DNA from: an uncultured Acetatifactor sp.
Lineage (GTDB): Bacteria; Bacillota; Clostridia; Lachnospirales; Lachnospiraceae
Assembly (NCBI GenBank): GCA_910586485.1
Contig: CAJUIA010000018.1
Coordinates: forward strand, 17,772-80,849
Direction of reading: 5' to 3'
DNA length: 63,078 nt
Shown here: in pieces, positions 26,450-35,535 of the stretch
Position numbering within the stretch: the first letter of the stretch is position 1
Layout: each line of letters begins with the position of its first letter
Translations under genes and position numbers: made by a program
Notes under the pieces: model-generated
Told to the model about the DNA's origin: nothing
Seen by the model: the letters and a program-made list of their open reading frames with translations, nothing else
Databases searched by the model: none

Positions 26450-27013
26450 ATGGCGGAGAGAGCGCAGGAAAAAGACGACAGGGTCATTGAGTATCGTGAT
26501 CTGGAAGAAGCAGAATTGAATATGGAGCTGTTTGGCAGCTTTAACCGCAGGCAGGTGGTAACGGACTGCTGGCGCAGGGAAAATGGACAATGGGTCATCC
26601 GACATGCGCCCTTTATAGATGATTGGTCCACGGAGGACTATCGGTTTTTGATTCAGTGCCTGAAGGATACGATTACCGCAGAAGGATTTGTGCATGGTGC
26701 TTTTGCAGAAGGCAGGCTAAAAGGCTTTGTGGCGGTCCTGCCTGAAATATTCGGCGGCGAAAACAGGTATGTGGATCTGGCGTCGATCCATGTTTCCCAA
26801 GATATGCGGGGAAAGGGGATTGGCACGGGCCTTTTTCTGAAGGCAAAGGAGTGGGCACGGCAGCGGGGAGCAGGCAAGCTGTATATATCCGCCCATTCCG
26901 CTGTGGAAAGCCAGGCCTTTTACCGGAAAATGGGCTGCGTGGAAGCAAAACAGTATCTCCAAAAGCATGTGGAAGAGGAACCCTTTGACGTTCAGCTGGA
27001 GCTGGAATTGTAG
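26450..27013 (+). CDS. GNAT-family N-acetyltransferase
   Basis: This 187-residue protein has the GNAT core: a strand DLASIHVSQDMRGKGIGTGLFLKAKEWA (about residues 105-132) containing the acetyl-CoA pyrophosphate loop R-G-K-G-I-G, then AGKLYISAHSAVESQAFYRKMGC (about 137-159). It would acetylate an amine using acetyl-CoA; the substrate cannot be predicted. ATG 26438 is an alternative start, but GGAGG lies only 2 bases before it, whereas GAGAGG suits ATG 26450. The frame stays open upstream through the structured repeat, which I do not consider coding. A TetR-type regulator starts 8 bases downstream. Confidence 0.85.
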   Translation: MAERAQEKDDRVIEYRDLEEAELNMELFGSFNRRQVVTDCWRRENGQWVIRHAPFIDDWSTEDYRFLIQCLKDTITAEGFVHGAFAEGRLKGFVAVLPEIFGGENRYVDLASIHVSQDMRGKGIGTGLFLKAKEWARQRGAGKLYISAHSAVESQAFYRKMGCVEAKQYLQKHVEEEPFDVQLELEL

Positions 27014-27021
27014 GAGTAAAC

Positions 27022-27600
27022 ATGTCAAATTTTACGAAAAAAGCGCTTGAAACTTCTCTTAAAAGGCTGCTTGTGCAGAAGCCGTTAAATAAGATAACCA
27101 TTCAGGACATTGCTGACGACTGCGGAATCAGCAGAATGACTTTTTACTACCACTTTAAGGATATTTACGATTTGGTGGAGTGGGTGTGCGTCGAGGATGC
27201 GCAGGCCGCCTTAAAGGGACGAAAAACTTATGATACCTGGCAGCAGGGCTATCTGGAGCTGTTTCGTCTGGTTGCGGAAAACAGGGCGTTTATAAGCAAT
27301 ATTTACCGCTGTGTGGGCAGAGAGCAGGCGGAGCGCTATTTGACGCCGCTGGCGGACCATCTGCTCTGCAATGTGGTGGATGAGCTGGCGCGGGGCATGG
27401 TTTTGCGTGCGGAGGATAAGGCGTTTATTGCCAGAGTATATTCCTATGCCTTTGTGGGCGTGATGCTGGACTGGCTGAAGGATGACATGAAGGAGCCGCC
27501 GGAACAGCTGGTAGAGCGTTTTGCCCTGGTGATTCAGGACAGCATTTCAGGGGCGGTAAACAGGATGCGAAAGGACGGGCAGAGATCGGAAAAAAGTTGA
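27022..27600 (+). CDS. TetR/AcrR-family transcriptional regulator
   Basis: This 192-residue protein begins with a TetR-type helix-turn-helix: KITIQDIADDCGISRMTFYYHFKDIYDLVEW (about residues 24-54), with the recognition helix at ISRMTFYYHF. The C-terminal ligand domain resembles the group that includes DhaS-like regulators. It is preceded by the acetyltransferase and followed, after a terminator, by the oleate hydratase gene, which it may control. No clear palindromic operator was identified; the inverted repeat at 27638-27668 is better explained as a terminator. Confidence 0.9.
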   Translation: MSNFTKKALETSLKRLLVQKPLNKITIQDIADDCGISRMTFYYHFKDIYDLVEWVCVEDAQAALKGRKTYDTWQQGYLELFRLVAENRAFISNIYRCVGREQAERYLTPLADHLLCNVVDELARGMVLRAEDKAFIARVYSYAFVGVMLDWLKDDMKEPPEQLVERFALVIQDSISGAVNRMRKDGQRSEKS

Positions 27601-27637
27601 TCAAAAAGGCCGGAATGATAAAAATTTAGACAAAAGA

Positions 27638-27678
27638 GCGGTTGTGATAGATATTTTATCACAGCGGCTTTTTTGTTT
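27638..27678 (+). terminator. Terminator after the TetR-type gene
   Basis: A 12-bp stem with one mismatch and one G-U pair, gcggttgtgata (27638-27649) with tatcacagcggc (27657-27668), is followed by ttttttgttt. It lies 37 bases after the regulator stop. Confidence 0.75.
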
Positions 27679-27679
27679 A

Positions 27680-27708
27680 TTGTGGGAAGAAAAGCATCCG
27701 GTTACAAT
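27680..27708 (+). promoter_or_regulatory. Probable promoter of the oleate hydratase gene
   Basis: TTGTGG (27680-27685) and TACAAT (27703-27708) are 17 bases apart, just after the terminator. Transcription would begin near 27715 and give a leader of about 90 bases. Confidence 0.5.
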
Positions 27709-27723
27709 GGGAGCATAAGAAAG

Positions 27724-27766
27724 AGCAGGGCTGCCGGACAGCACTGCGAAAGAGCTGTCCGCTGCT
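27724..27766 (+). promoter_or_regulatory. Leader hairpin upstream of oleate hydratase
   Basis: An 8-bp stem cggacagc (27735-27742) and gctgtccg (27754-27761) is extended by agcag/ctgct (27724-27728, 27762-27766) with a 6-base bulge. A short run ggctttttga follows at about 27774. It could be an attenuator or an mRNA-stabilising stem. I recognise no riboswitch class. Confidence 0.4.
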
Positions 27767-27807
27767 TGCGGTGGGCTTTTTGACTAAAAGAAAGAGAGGT
27801 TGTGTGT

Positions 27808-29775
27808 ATGTATTATTCAGCGGGAACTTATGAAGCATTTGCAAGGCCGGAGAAGCCGGAGGGAGTGGATAAAAAGTCTGCGTATATCATTGGAACGGGC
27901 CTGGCGGGTTTGGCTGCAGCGTTTTACCTGGTGCGGGACGGCCAGATGAAAGGCGATCGCATTCATGTGCTGGAAAAGCTGGAGCTGGCAGGGGGCAGCT
28001 GCGATGGCTACAGAGATGTGACCAAGGGCTTCTTTATGCGGGGCGGCAGAGAGATGGATAACCATTTTGAGTGTATGTGGGATATGTTCCGGGACGTTCC
28101 TTCCATAGAAGATCCAGGGGTGTCCGTTTTGGACGAATATTATTGGCTGAATAAGCATGATCCCAATTATTCGCTGTGCAGAGCGTCCGTGAACCGGGGC
28201 GAGGACGCGCATACGGACAGAAAGTTTAATCTGGACAGGGATTCCGCTATGGCCTTGTCAAAGCTTTTTATAACACCGGAGAAACAGCTGGAGGGAAAGA
28301 AGATTTCCGAGGTGCTTCCGGACTCCTTCTGGCAGACAAATTTCTGGCTGTACTGGCAGACGATGTTTGCATTTCAGCGTTGGTCCAGCGCCCTGGAGAT
28401 GAAGAGGTATCTTTGCAGATATGTGCATCATATAGACGGGCTGCCTGATTTCAGCGCGCTGCGCTTTACAAAGTATAATCAGTATGAGAGCATGATTCTT
28501 CCGTTGGTCAGGTATCTGGAAGCACATGATGTAAAGATTGAGTTTGGTGTGGATGTAAAAAATGTTATCATTGAGGCGGAGGGAGAAAAGCGCATTGCCA
28601 GGCAGATTCAGTTTGTCAAAGAGGGGAAGGAGCAGAGCATTGACCTTTTAGAGGACGACCTGGTGTTCATTACCAACGGCTGCTGCACGGACACTTCCTG
28701 CTATGGTGATCAGAATCATGCGCCGGATCTTGGCAATATTAAAAACGGTGCCGGAGAGTCCTGGGATATGTGGAAAAATATTGCCCGTCAGGCTGTCCAT
28801 GGCGAATATGGGAATCCGGATGCGTTCTGCAGCGATTTCGAAGCAACCAACTGGATGAGTGCTACAGTTGCCACCTCCAATGAAGAGATTATCCAGCATA
28901 TTATCAAGATCTGCAAACGGGATCCCAGAGAGGGCAAGGTGACTACCGGAGGCATTGTAACCGTAAAGGACAGCACGGACAACTGGTATTTATCATGGAC
29001 GATCAACCGTCAGCCTCAGTTCAAGGCACAGGATAAGAATACGGTATTGATATGGCTGTATTCACTCAGCACCAACAAAGAGGGGAATTATGTCAGGAAG
29101 CCCATGCGGGAATGCACCGGAGAAGAGGTATGTCAGGAGTGGCTGTACCATATTGGCATCCCCGAAGAAGAAATTAAAACGCTGGCGCAGGAAGCATGTA
29201 ATACTACGACCTGTTTTATGCCTTACATTAACGCCTTCTTCCAGCCCAGGAAAAAGGAAGATCGGCCGCTGGTAGTTCCTGAGGGCGCGGTAAACTTTGC
29301 TTTTCTGGGGCAGTTTGCCGAGACGCCGCGAGACACGATTTTCACCACGGAGTACTCTATCCGTACGGGGATGGAGGCCGTATATACGCTTTTGCAGGTA
29401 GACAGAGGGGTCCCGGAGGTCTGGGGCAGCAAGTATGACGTGAGAGAGCTTTTAAGAGCCTGCTATTACGCTGTAGATAAGCGTCCTCTTTTGCAGATGG
29501 ATCTGACACTGCCGGAGAAAGAAGCGGTAAAGCTGATTATCCGCAAAATCAGAGACACCGATTTGGGAATTCTGCTGAAGGACAGCGGCCTTGTGGAGGA
29601 AAAGGAGCTGGAGGCTTCTGAGGACACCACGGCGAAAAAAGCTGCCAGAAGCGGACAGAAGGTAATTACAGAAGGCAAAAAGCTGGTGAGTGAACACAAG
29701 AATGTTGCCTCCGCCATTACCGTTGCAGCAATCGGCGCGGCGGCAATCGGCATTATCAAAGCAAAGAAGAAATAA
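27808..29775 (+). CDS. Oleate hydratase (myosin-cross-reactive antigen family)
   Basis: This FAD enzyme adds water to the cis-9 double bond of unsaturated fatty acids, giving 10-hydroxy acids; in gut Firmicutes it helps detoxify host and dietary lipids. The 655-residue protein has the dinucleotide motif IIGTGLAGLAAAFYL near residue 28, the family hallmark RGGREMDNHFECMWD (about residues 72-86) that carries the catalytic glutamate, and the tyrosine block KYNQYESM. After about residue 590 it has an extra tail: an alanine- and lysine-rich helix, then a hydrophobic AITVAAIGAAAIGII segment ending KAKKK, which may peripherally anchor it to membrane. I prefer ATG 27808 over GTG 27802 because GAGAGG lies 8 bases before it. 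Confidence 0.93.
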   Translation: MYYSAGTYEAFARPEKPEGVDKKSAYIIGTGLAGLAAAFYLVRDGQMKGDRIHVLEKLELAGGSCDGYRDVTKGFFMRGGREMDNHFECMWDMFRDVPSIEDPGVSVLDEYYWLNKHDPNYSLCRASVNRGEDAHTDRKFNLDRDSAMALSKLFITPEKQLEGKKISEVLPDSFWQTNFWLYWQTMFAFQRWSSALEMKRYLCRYVHHIDGLPDFSALRFTKYNQYESMILPLVRYLEAHDVKIEFGVDVKNVIIEAEGEKRIARQIQFVKEGKEQSIDLLEDDLVFITNGCCTDTSCYGDQNHAPDLGNIKNGAGESWDMWKNIARQAVHGEYGNPDAFCSDFEATNWMSATVATSNEEIIQHIIKICKRDPREGKVTTGGIVTVKDSTDNWYLSWTINRQPQFKAQDKNTVLIWLYSLSTNKEGNYVRKPMRECTGEEVCQEWLYHIGIPEEEIKTLAQEACNTTTCFMPYINAFFQPRKKEDRPLVVPEGAVNFAFLGQFAETPRDTIFTTEYSIRTGMEAVYTLLQVDRGVPEVWGSKYDVRELLRACYYAVDKRPLLQMDLTLPEKEAVKLIIRKIRDTDLGILLKDSGLVEEKELEASEDTTAKKAARSGQKVITEGKKLVSEHKNVASAITVAAIGAAAIGIIKAKKK

Positions 29776-29854
29776 GGTTTAAGGATCTGCTGCTAAAGGT
29801 TTGCGCGCCCGGTGCCGATATAAAAGGTAAGGAAAGAGGACAGGAGGTACCCTA

Positions 29855-30709
29855 ATGAAGGTAGACAACAATATCACGCTGTACGCAGGCGCGCAGCCCG
29901 GCAGCAGTGCGGCCACAGAAGGCACGGAAAAGGATCGGGAGAACCGAAAAACTATTTTTGCGGGAGATTTAAATCGGAATCAGGAAAGCCCCCTGCGTGA
30001 CAGAATTGCGGAGAAAAGAGCCGAAGCGCAGGAGAAGGCCATGAAGATTGTGGGAGAAGCGCTTCATGGCGACATGAAAATAGATGAGGGCATAGAGGAA
30101 AGCCGGCAGCACATAGAAGAGCTGAAAAAAGAACATACGGAGCTTCGGGACGGACTGGAGAATATTAATCAGCGTCAGGAAACCCTTGATGCCGCCAGAG
30201 AGAACGGCGAAATCGGAGAAGAAGCTTATCAGGAGGAGCTGGAGGCCCTGAATCAGGAGCGGGGAGTTCAGGCGCAGAAGCTGGGCAGATGCGAGGGTGA
30301 GATTCAGGGAGAGAATGCCTCTATCCGCAACACCCGCCTGGAGCGGCTGAAGCACAGTCCCATGGTGAAGGCCTGGGACGACGCGGACAATGTTATGAAG
30401 GCCGCAAACGACGAAATTGTCGGCATGGCCATGCAGGAAGGCCTGGATCATGTGGACGAGGAAGCAGAAAAGAGAGAAGATCAGGCAGAAGAGATCAAGG
30501 AGGAAAAGGAAGCAAAGGAGGAACTGCTGGAGAAGCAGAAGGAGAAACGGAAAGAGGAAGAGGCCTGGATCGAAGAGCTGAGTCCCGAAGATTTTTCCGA
30601 TCTGACAAAGTCCTCTGATGACGTACAAAAGGAAGTGCAGGATATGCTCAGAAAGATGAATCTGCTGGACGAGGATCTAAAGGGTGCGGCAGTGGACGAA
30701 AGCCTGTAG
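29855..30709 (+). CDS. Coiled-coil protein of unknown function
   Basis: This 284-residue protein is not recognised. It starts at an ATG after AGGAGGT. The first 45 residues are polar and probably disordered. Long heptad-like, very charged helices follow from about 50 to 160 and 195 to 245, the last being rich in glutamate and lysine (KEEKEAKEELLEKQKEKRKEEE). There is no signal peptide or membrane segment, so it is probably cytoplasmic. It lies 79 bases after the oleate hydratase gene and may be cotranscribed with it. A shared bidirectional terminator separates it from the convergent permease gene. Confidence 0.8.
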   Translation: MKVDNNITLYAGAQPGSSAATEGTEKDRENRKTIFAGDLNRNQESPLRDRIAEKRAEAQEKAMKIVGEALHGDMKIDEGIEESRQHIEELKKEHTELRDGLENINQRQETLDAARENGEIGEEAYQEELEALNQERGVQAQKLGRCEGEIQGENASIRNTRLERLKHSPMVKAWDDADNVMKAANDEIVGMAMQEGLDHVDEEAEKREDQAEEIKEEKEAKEELLEKQKEKRKEEEAWIEELSPEDFSDLTKSSDDVQKEVQDMLRKMNLLDEDLKGAAVDESL

Positions 30710-30752
30710 TGTGAGAAGAACTAAGTTTTAAAAGAACAAATTTTTAAAAGAA

Positions 30753-30800
30753 AAAAGGCCGATGCGCAGGGGTGTATAACCTTCAGCGTATCGGCCTTTT
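30753..30800. terminator. Bidirectional terminator between convergent genes
   Basis: A 15-bp stem with one wobble pair, aaaaggccgatgcgc (30753-30767) with gcgtatcggcctttt (30786-30800), has A-rich sequence on its left and T-rich sequence on its right, so it should work on both strands. It lies between the coiled-coil gene and the minus-strand AI-2E-family gene. Confidence 0.85.
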
Positions 30801-30826
30801 GAAATATTGGTGTGCCTGTCGGCGCT

Positions 30827-32026
30827 TTATTTATGCTTTTTGTTGTTTCCCTTAGCGGATGCGGCATCGGTATAAGGGCCTTTTTCTGAGGGGGCGGCTT
30901 CGCGGGAGAGAGCCTCCTGTTGGGCATCCTTGCGATGCACATCCTCTCGAATCAGCCGGTAGAGACATGCACTTAGGGGTACGCCGGCCAGCATCCCGCC
31001 GATGCCGCTGATGCCGCCGCCAATGATCACTGCTGCCAGCACCCAGATCCCCGGCAGTCCTAGGGAGGTCCCTACCACCTTGGGGTAAATGATATTTCCC
31101 TCCAGCTGTTGGAGAATAACCAGGTATACTACAAACAGGATTGCCTTTAAAGGAGATGAGGTGAGGATCAGTAAAAAGCCCACGGCGCCTCCGATATAGG
31201 CCCCTGCGACGGGGATCAGAGCGGTAAAGCCCACGGTGACACCTACTACGGCAGCATAGGGAAAACGAAATAACAGCATTCCCGCCGTACAGAGTGCCCC
31301 CAGAATGACTGCTTCCGTACACTGCCCCACAATATAACGGTGAAAGCAATCGTTGGCAACGGACAATACATGAGAAATTCCTGTAAACCATTCGGATTTC
31401 AGATAATGTTTTTTTAAGGCTTTCAGCTGTCTGCCCAGGGTTTCCCTGCCGGCTAAAATATAGACGGAGAAGATAAAGGAAATCATGAGATTTGCGGTAG
31501 TGGTAACCGTCCTGGAGACAAGGGTCACTGCATAGTCCCCTGCACTTCCCAGTCCGCCTAAAACAGAATACACAATGTTAGTCAGGGACTTTTGCCAGTC
31601 CACCGAGTCAAAGAATTCCTGAATGGAGTCAGAAATCCAGGGCTGTTCCGCCAGGGATTCTCCGATTTCGGCCAGAGCTGCGGGTACGCTGGTGAGTAAA
31701 AGCGTAATGCAGCTGCTAAGCTCAGGGATCACGATGCGCAGCAGCAGTAATATGGCGGCAAGCACGCTCAAAAACGCCAGCAGCATACAGACTGGCCTGC
31801 GGCTTTTGATAATGCCTGCTTTTTTGCTTTTAGGGAAATAATGGCGCTCATAAAAGCTCATGGGAATGTTGAAAATGTAAGCAAAAACACATCCCATCAG
31901 GAGCGGCGTTCCGGCTGCCAGAAGCAGCTTCAGTAAATGAATCAGGCTGTCCCAGTAATGGATGCAAAGATAAAGAATAAACAGGCTGATTCCTGCCTGC
32001 AGGAAAATCTTCCAACGAGACTTCAT
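30827..32026 (-). CDS. AI-2E family transporter (PerM/YhhT-like)
   Basis: This 399-residue membrane protein has about eight hydrophobic segments in the pattern of the AI-2E/UPF0118 family: two near the N-terminus (about residues 8-28 and 32-55), a long soluble loop, and a cluster at about 230-350 including VGVTVGFTALIPVAGAYIGG and the GTSLGLPGIWVLAAVIIGGGI block. Members export small molecules or act as Na+/H+ antiporters; annotation as an autoinducer exporter is only by family name. ATG 32026 is chosen because AAAAGGAGAA lies 6 bases upstream; an in-frame ATG at 32071 lacks such a site. The tail after about residue 365 is charged and lysine-rich. Confidence 0.9.
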   Translation of the reverse strand: MKSRWKIFLQAGISLFILYLCIHYWDSLIHLLKLLLAAGTPLLMGCVFAYIFNIPMSFYERHYFPKSKKAGIIKSRRPVCMLLAFLSVLAAILLLLRIVIPELSSCITLLLTSVPAALAEIGESLAEQPWISDSIQEFFDSVDWQKSLTNIVYSVLGGLGSAGDYAVTLVSRTVTTTANLMISFIFSVYILAGRETLGRQLKALKKHYLKSEWFTGISHVLSVANDCFHRYIVGQCTEAVILGALCTAGMLLFRFPYAAVVGVTVGFTALIPVAGAYIGGAVGFLLILTSSPLKAILFVVYLVILQQLEGNIIYPKVVGTSLGLPGIWVLAAVIIGGGISGIGGMLAGVPLSACLYRLIREDVHRKDAQQEALSREAAPSEKGPYTDAASAKGNNKKHK

Positions 32027-32171
32027 TTGTGTTCTCCTTTTTGTATGCCCGCGGGCAGTAAATAGCTTCAATATGACATTTTACCCTATTCCGGAAGTAT
32101 TTACAAGAGCGGACTGGCACCGATTTTTGATTTGAGCATATTATATACAAAATCCTTTTGTGAGGTACCGT

Positions 32172-32705
32172 ATGGCATTGGTAGTTCTCGATGCAGGACA
32201 TGGTGGCAGCAACCCAGGCGCCACCTATAACGGAAGACAGGAAAAAGACGATACCCTGGCGCTTGCCCTGGCAATCGGTCAGATTCTGGAAGCAAACGGG
32301 GTAGATGTTTATTATACCCGCACTACGGATATATACGAGGCGCCCCAGCGCAAGGCCATGGAGGGAAACGCCGTAAATGCGGATTATTTTGTCTCGCTTC
32401 ATCGAAATTCCAGCCCCTATCCCAATCAGTATACGGGCGTGGAATCTCTGGTCTATAATCGCTACGGCGAGGCTGCAAGGCTGGCGGGAAATATTAATGC
32501 CCGGCTGGAGAATGTAGGCTTTATGAATCAAGGGGTCAATGAAAGAACGAATCTGGTGGTGCTGAATCAGACCGATATGCCGTCAGTTCTGGTGGAGGTA
32601 GGATTTATCAATACGGATGCGGATAACCGGCTTTTGGACCAGCGCTTTCAGGAAGTGGCACAGGCCATAGCAGACGGAATACTGGAGACGGTGAGAAGCG
32701 CATGA
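32172..32705 (+). CDS. N-acetylmuramoyl-L-alanine amidase (Amidase_3)
   Basis: This 177-residue single-domain enzyme cuts the bond between muramic acid and the stem peptide of peptidoglycan. The zinc ligands are visible: the histidine in LDAGHGG (about residue 10), the glutamate in RQEKDD (about 24) and the histidine in SLHRNS (about 76), with the catalytic glutamate in LVEVGF (about 143). No signal peptide is present, unusual for a secreted cell-wall enzyme. ATG 32172 follows GAGGT by 5 bases. The stop overlaps pstS by 4 bases, so it is the first gene of the phosphate operon. It could be secreted unconventionally or act as a sporulation or lytic enzyme. Confidence 0.9.
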   Translation: MALVVLDAGHGGSNPGATYNGRQEKDDTLALALAIGQILEANGVDVYYTRTTDIYEAPQRKAMEGNAVNADYFVSLHRNSSPYPNQYTGVESLVYNRYGEAARLAGNINARLENVGFMNQGVNERTNLVVLNQTDMPSVLVEVGFINTDADNRLLDQRFQEVAQAIADGILETVRSA

Positions 32706-33568
32706 GAGAGATGCTCAAGGCAGTCTGCAAAGCAGGATTCCTTATCTTGGCCGGGGGGCTGCTTTTTGGCAGTGTGAATCGCGCCGGCAGGCGGGCAGAA
32801 GCTAGGGAATACGGGGAATCGGAAGGGAAGCCGTCCGGCTGTATCCGTATCGCAGGCAGCACCTCCATGGAAAAGATGTCGGAGGCTTTGGCGGAAAGCT
32901 TTATGGAAAGGTATCCGGAGGTGACGGTGACGGTGGAGTACGTAGGCTCTGCAGCGGGAATCACGGCGGTGCTTGCCGGTACTGCGGATATTGGGAATTC
33001 TTCAAGAAAGCTGAAAGACGGGGAAAAAGCATCAGGAGCGGTGGAAAATATTGTGGCGCTGGATGGAATTGCAGTCTGCACAGACCCAGGAAACAAAGTG
33101 CGGGGGCTGACCAGGCAGCAGCTTCAGGACATTTATTCAGGAAAGATCACAGACTGGAGCCAGGTGGGGGGAGAGCCGTTCCCCATTGTAGTAATCGGGC
33201 AGGAAGCAGGCAGCGGCACCAGAGAAGCCTTTGAAGCGTACCTTGGACTGACGAGGGCTTGTGTTTATGCCAACGAGCTGGGAAGCGCCGGCGCGGTGCT
33301 GGCCAGGATTGCCGTTACTCCGGGCGCCATCGGGTATGTATCCACCCAGGCAGCGGATAAAAATGCAGCCGTTTTGGCGCTGGAAGGAATAGTACCTACG
33401 GCGGAAACGATCAGAGCGGGAGATTATCCCTTGATCAGGCCCTTTATCATGGTCACCAACGGGGACAGCAGCGGGCAGGAAAGGCTGATTCGGACGTGGC
33501 TTGCGTATGTGCGGGGGGAAGAGGGATGGTCTGTGATTGAAAAAATGGGGCTGGTTCCGGCGGACTAA
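32702..33568 (+). CDS. pstS: Phosphate-binding protein PstS
   Basis: This 288-residue protein is the extracellular phosphate receptor of the Pst importer. After a hydrophobic N-terminus (about residues 12-25), the phosphate-site motifs appear: RIAGSTSMEKM (about 48-58), a TADIGNSSR loop (about 94-102) and EAGSGTREAF (about 168-177). No lipobox cysteine follows the hydrophobic stretch, so unlike most Gram-positive PstS it seems to be retained by an uncleaved signal anchor or released. It overlaps the amidase by 4 bases and precedes pstC. Confidence 0.92.
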   Translation: MREMLKAVCKAGFLILAGGLLFGSVNRAGRRAEAREYGESEGKPSGCIRIAGSTSMEKMSEALAESFMERYPEVTVTVEYVGSAAGITAVLAGTADIGNSSRKLKDGEKASGAVENIVALDGIAVCTDPGNKVRGLTRQQLQDIYSGKITDWSQVGGEPFPIVVIGQEAGSGTREAFEAYLGLTRACVYANELGSAGAVLARIAVTPGAIGYVSTQAADKNAAVLALEGIVPTAETIRAGDYPLIRPFIMVTNGDSSGQERLIRTWLAYVRGEEGWSVIEKMGLVPAD

Positions 33569-33590
33569 AGCTGCGCAGGAAGGAGGGCCT

Positions 33591-34556
33591 GTGGGAGAAA
33601 TAAATATACATAGCATGGCTTTGGAACGGTATCCCGTAAGCATTATGAAGGATAGAAGGAGAAAAGAAGCAGTGGAGCAGGCAGCCCGCAGTATTTTTTC
33701 GTTCTGTGCCTTGATTGCTTTTCTGGGGGTTTTGTTTATTACTCTGTATATGATGATCAGCGGGGTGCCGGCCCTGCTTCAGGTAGGCTTAAAGGAGCTT
33801 TTGCTGGGCAGGGTCTGGGCGCCTGTGGGGCCGGATCCTGAATTCGGTATTTTTTATATCATCCTTACATCCCTGGCAGGAACGGGGCTGGCACTTGTGA
33901 TCGGCGTTCCTGCAGGGATTTTGGCAGCGGTTTTTTTGGCGGAGGTGGCCGGCAGGCCCCTGGCGGAGATCATGCGGACGGCGGTGGAGCTGCTGGCCTG
34001 TATTCCTTCCGTAATCTATGGGTTATTGGGTATTTATCTGTTGAATCCGCTGATATACCGGCTGGAGCTTAAGCTGTTTGCGGGATCGGAAACTCACCGG
34101 TTTACGGGAGGGGCCAATCTGTTGTCTGCCTCCCTGGTGCTGGCCGTGATGATTCTGCCCACGGTGATCAATATCAGTGAGGCGGCCATTCGGGCGGTGG
34201 GGCCGGAGATCAGAGCGGCATCGTTTGCCTTGGGCGCTTCCAGGATGCAGACCGTTTTCAAGTCCGTTCTGCCGGCGGCAAAGCCGGGGATTGTGACGGC
34301 GGTGGTGCTGGGGATGGGGAGAGCCCTTGGGGAGGCTTTTGCCATCACATTGGTTTCGGGCGGCAGTGTTAATGTTCCGCTTCCCTTCCATTCGGTGCGC
34401 TTTCTGACTACGGCTATTGTCAGCGAGATGGGATATGCACAGGGGCTTCACAGGCAGGTATTGTTTACAATCGGGCTGGTTTTATTCCTGTTTGTTATGG
34501 GAGCCAATATGGCGCTGACCCGGATCCTGAAGAGGGGAGCTGATTTATATGGGTGA
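33591..34556 (+). CDS. pstC: Phosphate ABC permease PstC
   Basis: This 321-residue protein is one of the two permease subunits. It has about six membrane helices, with the permease EAA-type loop near EIRAASFALGASRMQTVFKSVLPAAKPGI (about residues 206-234). The GTG at 33591 is chosen because AAGGAGG lies 4 bases upstream. Reading further upstream in frame would run into pstS. The stop overlaps pstA by 8 bases. Confidence 0.92.
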   Translation: MGEINIHSMALERYPVSIMKDRRRKEAVEQAARSIFSFCALIAFLGVLFITLYMMISGVPALLQVGLKELLLGRVWAPVGPDPEFGIFYIILTSLAGTGLALVIGVPAGILAAVFLAEVAGRPLAEIMRTAVELLACIPSVIYGLLGIYLLNPLIYRLELKLFAGSETHRFTGGANLLSASLVLAVMILPTVINISEAAIRAVGPEIRAASFALGASRMQTVFKSVLPAAKPGIVTAVVLGMGRALGEAFAITLVSGGSVNVPLPFHSVRFLTTAIVSEMGYAQGLHRQVLFTIGLVLFLFVMGANMALTRILKRGADLYG

Positions 34557-35451
34557 TCTGATACCGGCTGTAAGAAGGAGGCGTCCCATGGAGGCTTTTC
34601 TGCTGGCGGCGGTATACGGGGCTGCCTGCCTTTCCGTGTTTCTTTTATTGGGGATCGTCGGCTATGTGTTTTTTCGAGGCTTCCGCTGTCTGAGCCTGGA
34701 TTTCTTTACCACGGTGAGCAGTGTGCTGAAGGGAACTGTAGGGATTGCCGGAAATCTGGTAAACACCTTGTACATCACGCTGCTTACCCTGCTGATCGCC
34801 GTGCCCACAGGTGTGGGCGGCGCCATTTATCTGAGCGAGTATGCCCGGCCGGGGAAGCTGCGGCGGCTGATAGAGGCTGCCATGGAGATTCTGGCGGGAA
34901 TTCCTTCGGTGGTGTTTGGCCTGTTCGGCCTGGTTTTTTTCGGGAATGCGCTGGGCCTTGGTTATTCCGTTTTAAACGGCGCATTGACCCTGACGCTGAT
35001 GGTGCTGCCCCTGATCGTCAAAAATACGGAGGAAGCCCTGCGAAATATTCCGGACGGATACCGACAGGGGGCGTTGGGCATGGGAGCCGAAAAATGGTAC
35101 ATGATCCGGACAGTGCTGCTGCCGACCGCAAAACCGGGAATTTTGACGGGGATCGTTTTGGCAATGGGGCGTATCGTGGGAGAGTCTGCGGCGCTGCTAT
35201 TCACTGCGGGAAGTGCCAGGCTTTTGCCCGGACTGATGGGTTCTCCGAGAGAAAATTTAGGAATATTGGGACGAAAGGCGCTGGAGCCCGGCGGGACGCT
35301 TGCTGTTGAGCTTTATCTGCAAATGGAGAAGGGGGAGTACGGGACGGCCTTTGGCATCGGCTGCGTACTGATTCTGATGGCGTTTTTGATGAATCTCCTG
35401 CTGAAGCTGCTGACGGCCGGCAGGCGGACCGAGGGCGGCAGAATGGGGTAG
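34549..35451 (+). CDS. pstA: Phosphate ABC permease PstA
   Basis: This 300-residue partner permease has six predicted membrane helices and the coupling loop GYRQGALGMGAEKWYMIRTVLLPTAKPGILTG (about residues 172-203). It overlaps pstC and is followed by an 84-base gap to pstB that contains an imperfect 14-base repeat (gggataagaacaat, gggataagaataac). Confidence 0.92.
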   Translation: MGDLIPAVRRRRPMEAFLLAAVYGAACLSVFLLLGIVGYVFFRGFRCLSLDFFTTVSSVLKGTVGIAGNLVNTLYITLLTLLIAVPTGVGGAIYLSEYARPGKLRRLIEAAMEILAGIPSVVFGLFGLVFFGNALGLGYSVLNGALTLTLMVLPLIVKNTEEALRNIPDGYRQGALGMGAEKWYMIRTVLLPTAKPGILTGIVLAMGRIVGESAALLFTAGSARLLPGLMGSPRENLGILGRKALEPGGTLAVELYLQMEKGEYGTAFGIGCVLILMAFLMNLLLKLLTAGRRTEGGRMG

Positions 35452-35535
35452 GATAACGGGATAAGAACAATGGGATAAGAATAACGGGGCGAGAAGGAAG
35501 GGGAGGCGCGTCTTACATGAGGCGGGAAATCGGAA

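Noticed and set aside
29969..30628. Long minus-strand reading frame of 219 codons
   Set aside because: It is the complement of the glutamate/lysine-rich coiled-coil gene and gives a leucine-rich artefact; no ribosome-binding site.
32172..32705. Prophage lysis amidase
   Set aside because: No phage genes surround it and it overlaps pstS by 4 bases, so it belongs to the phosphate operon.
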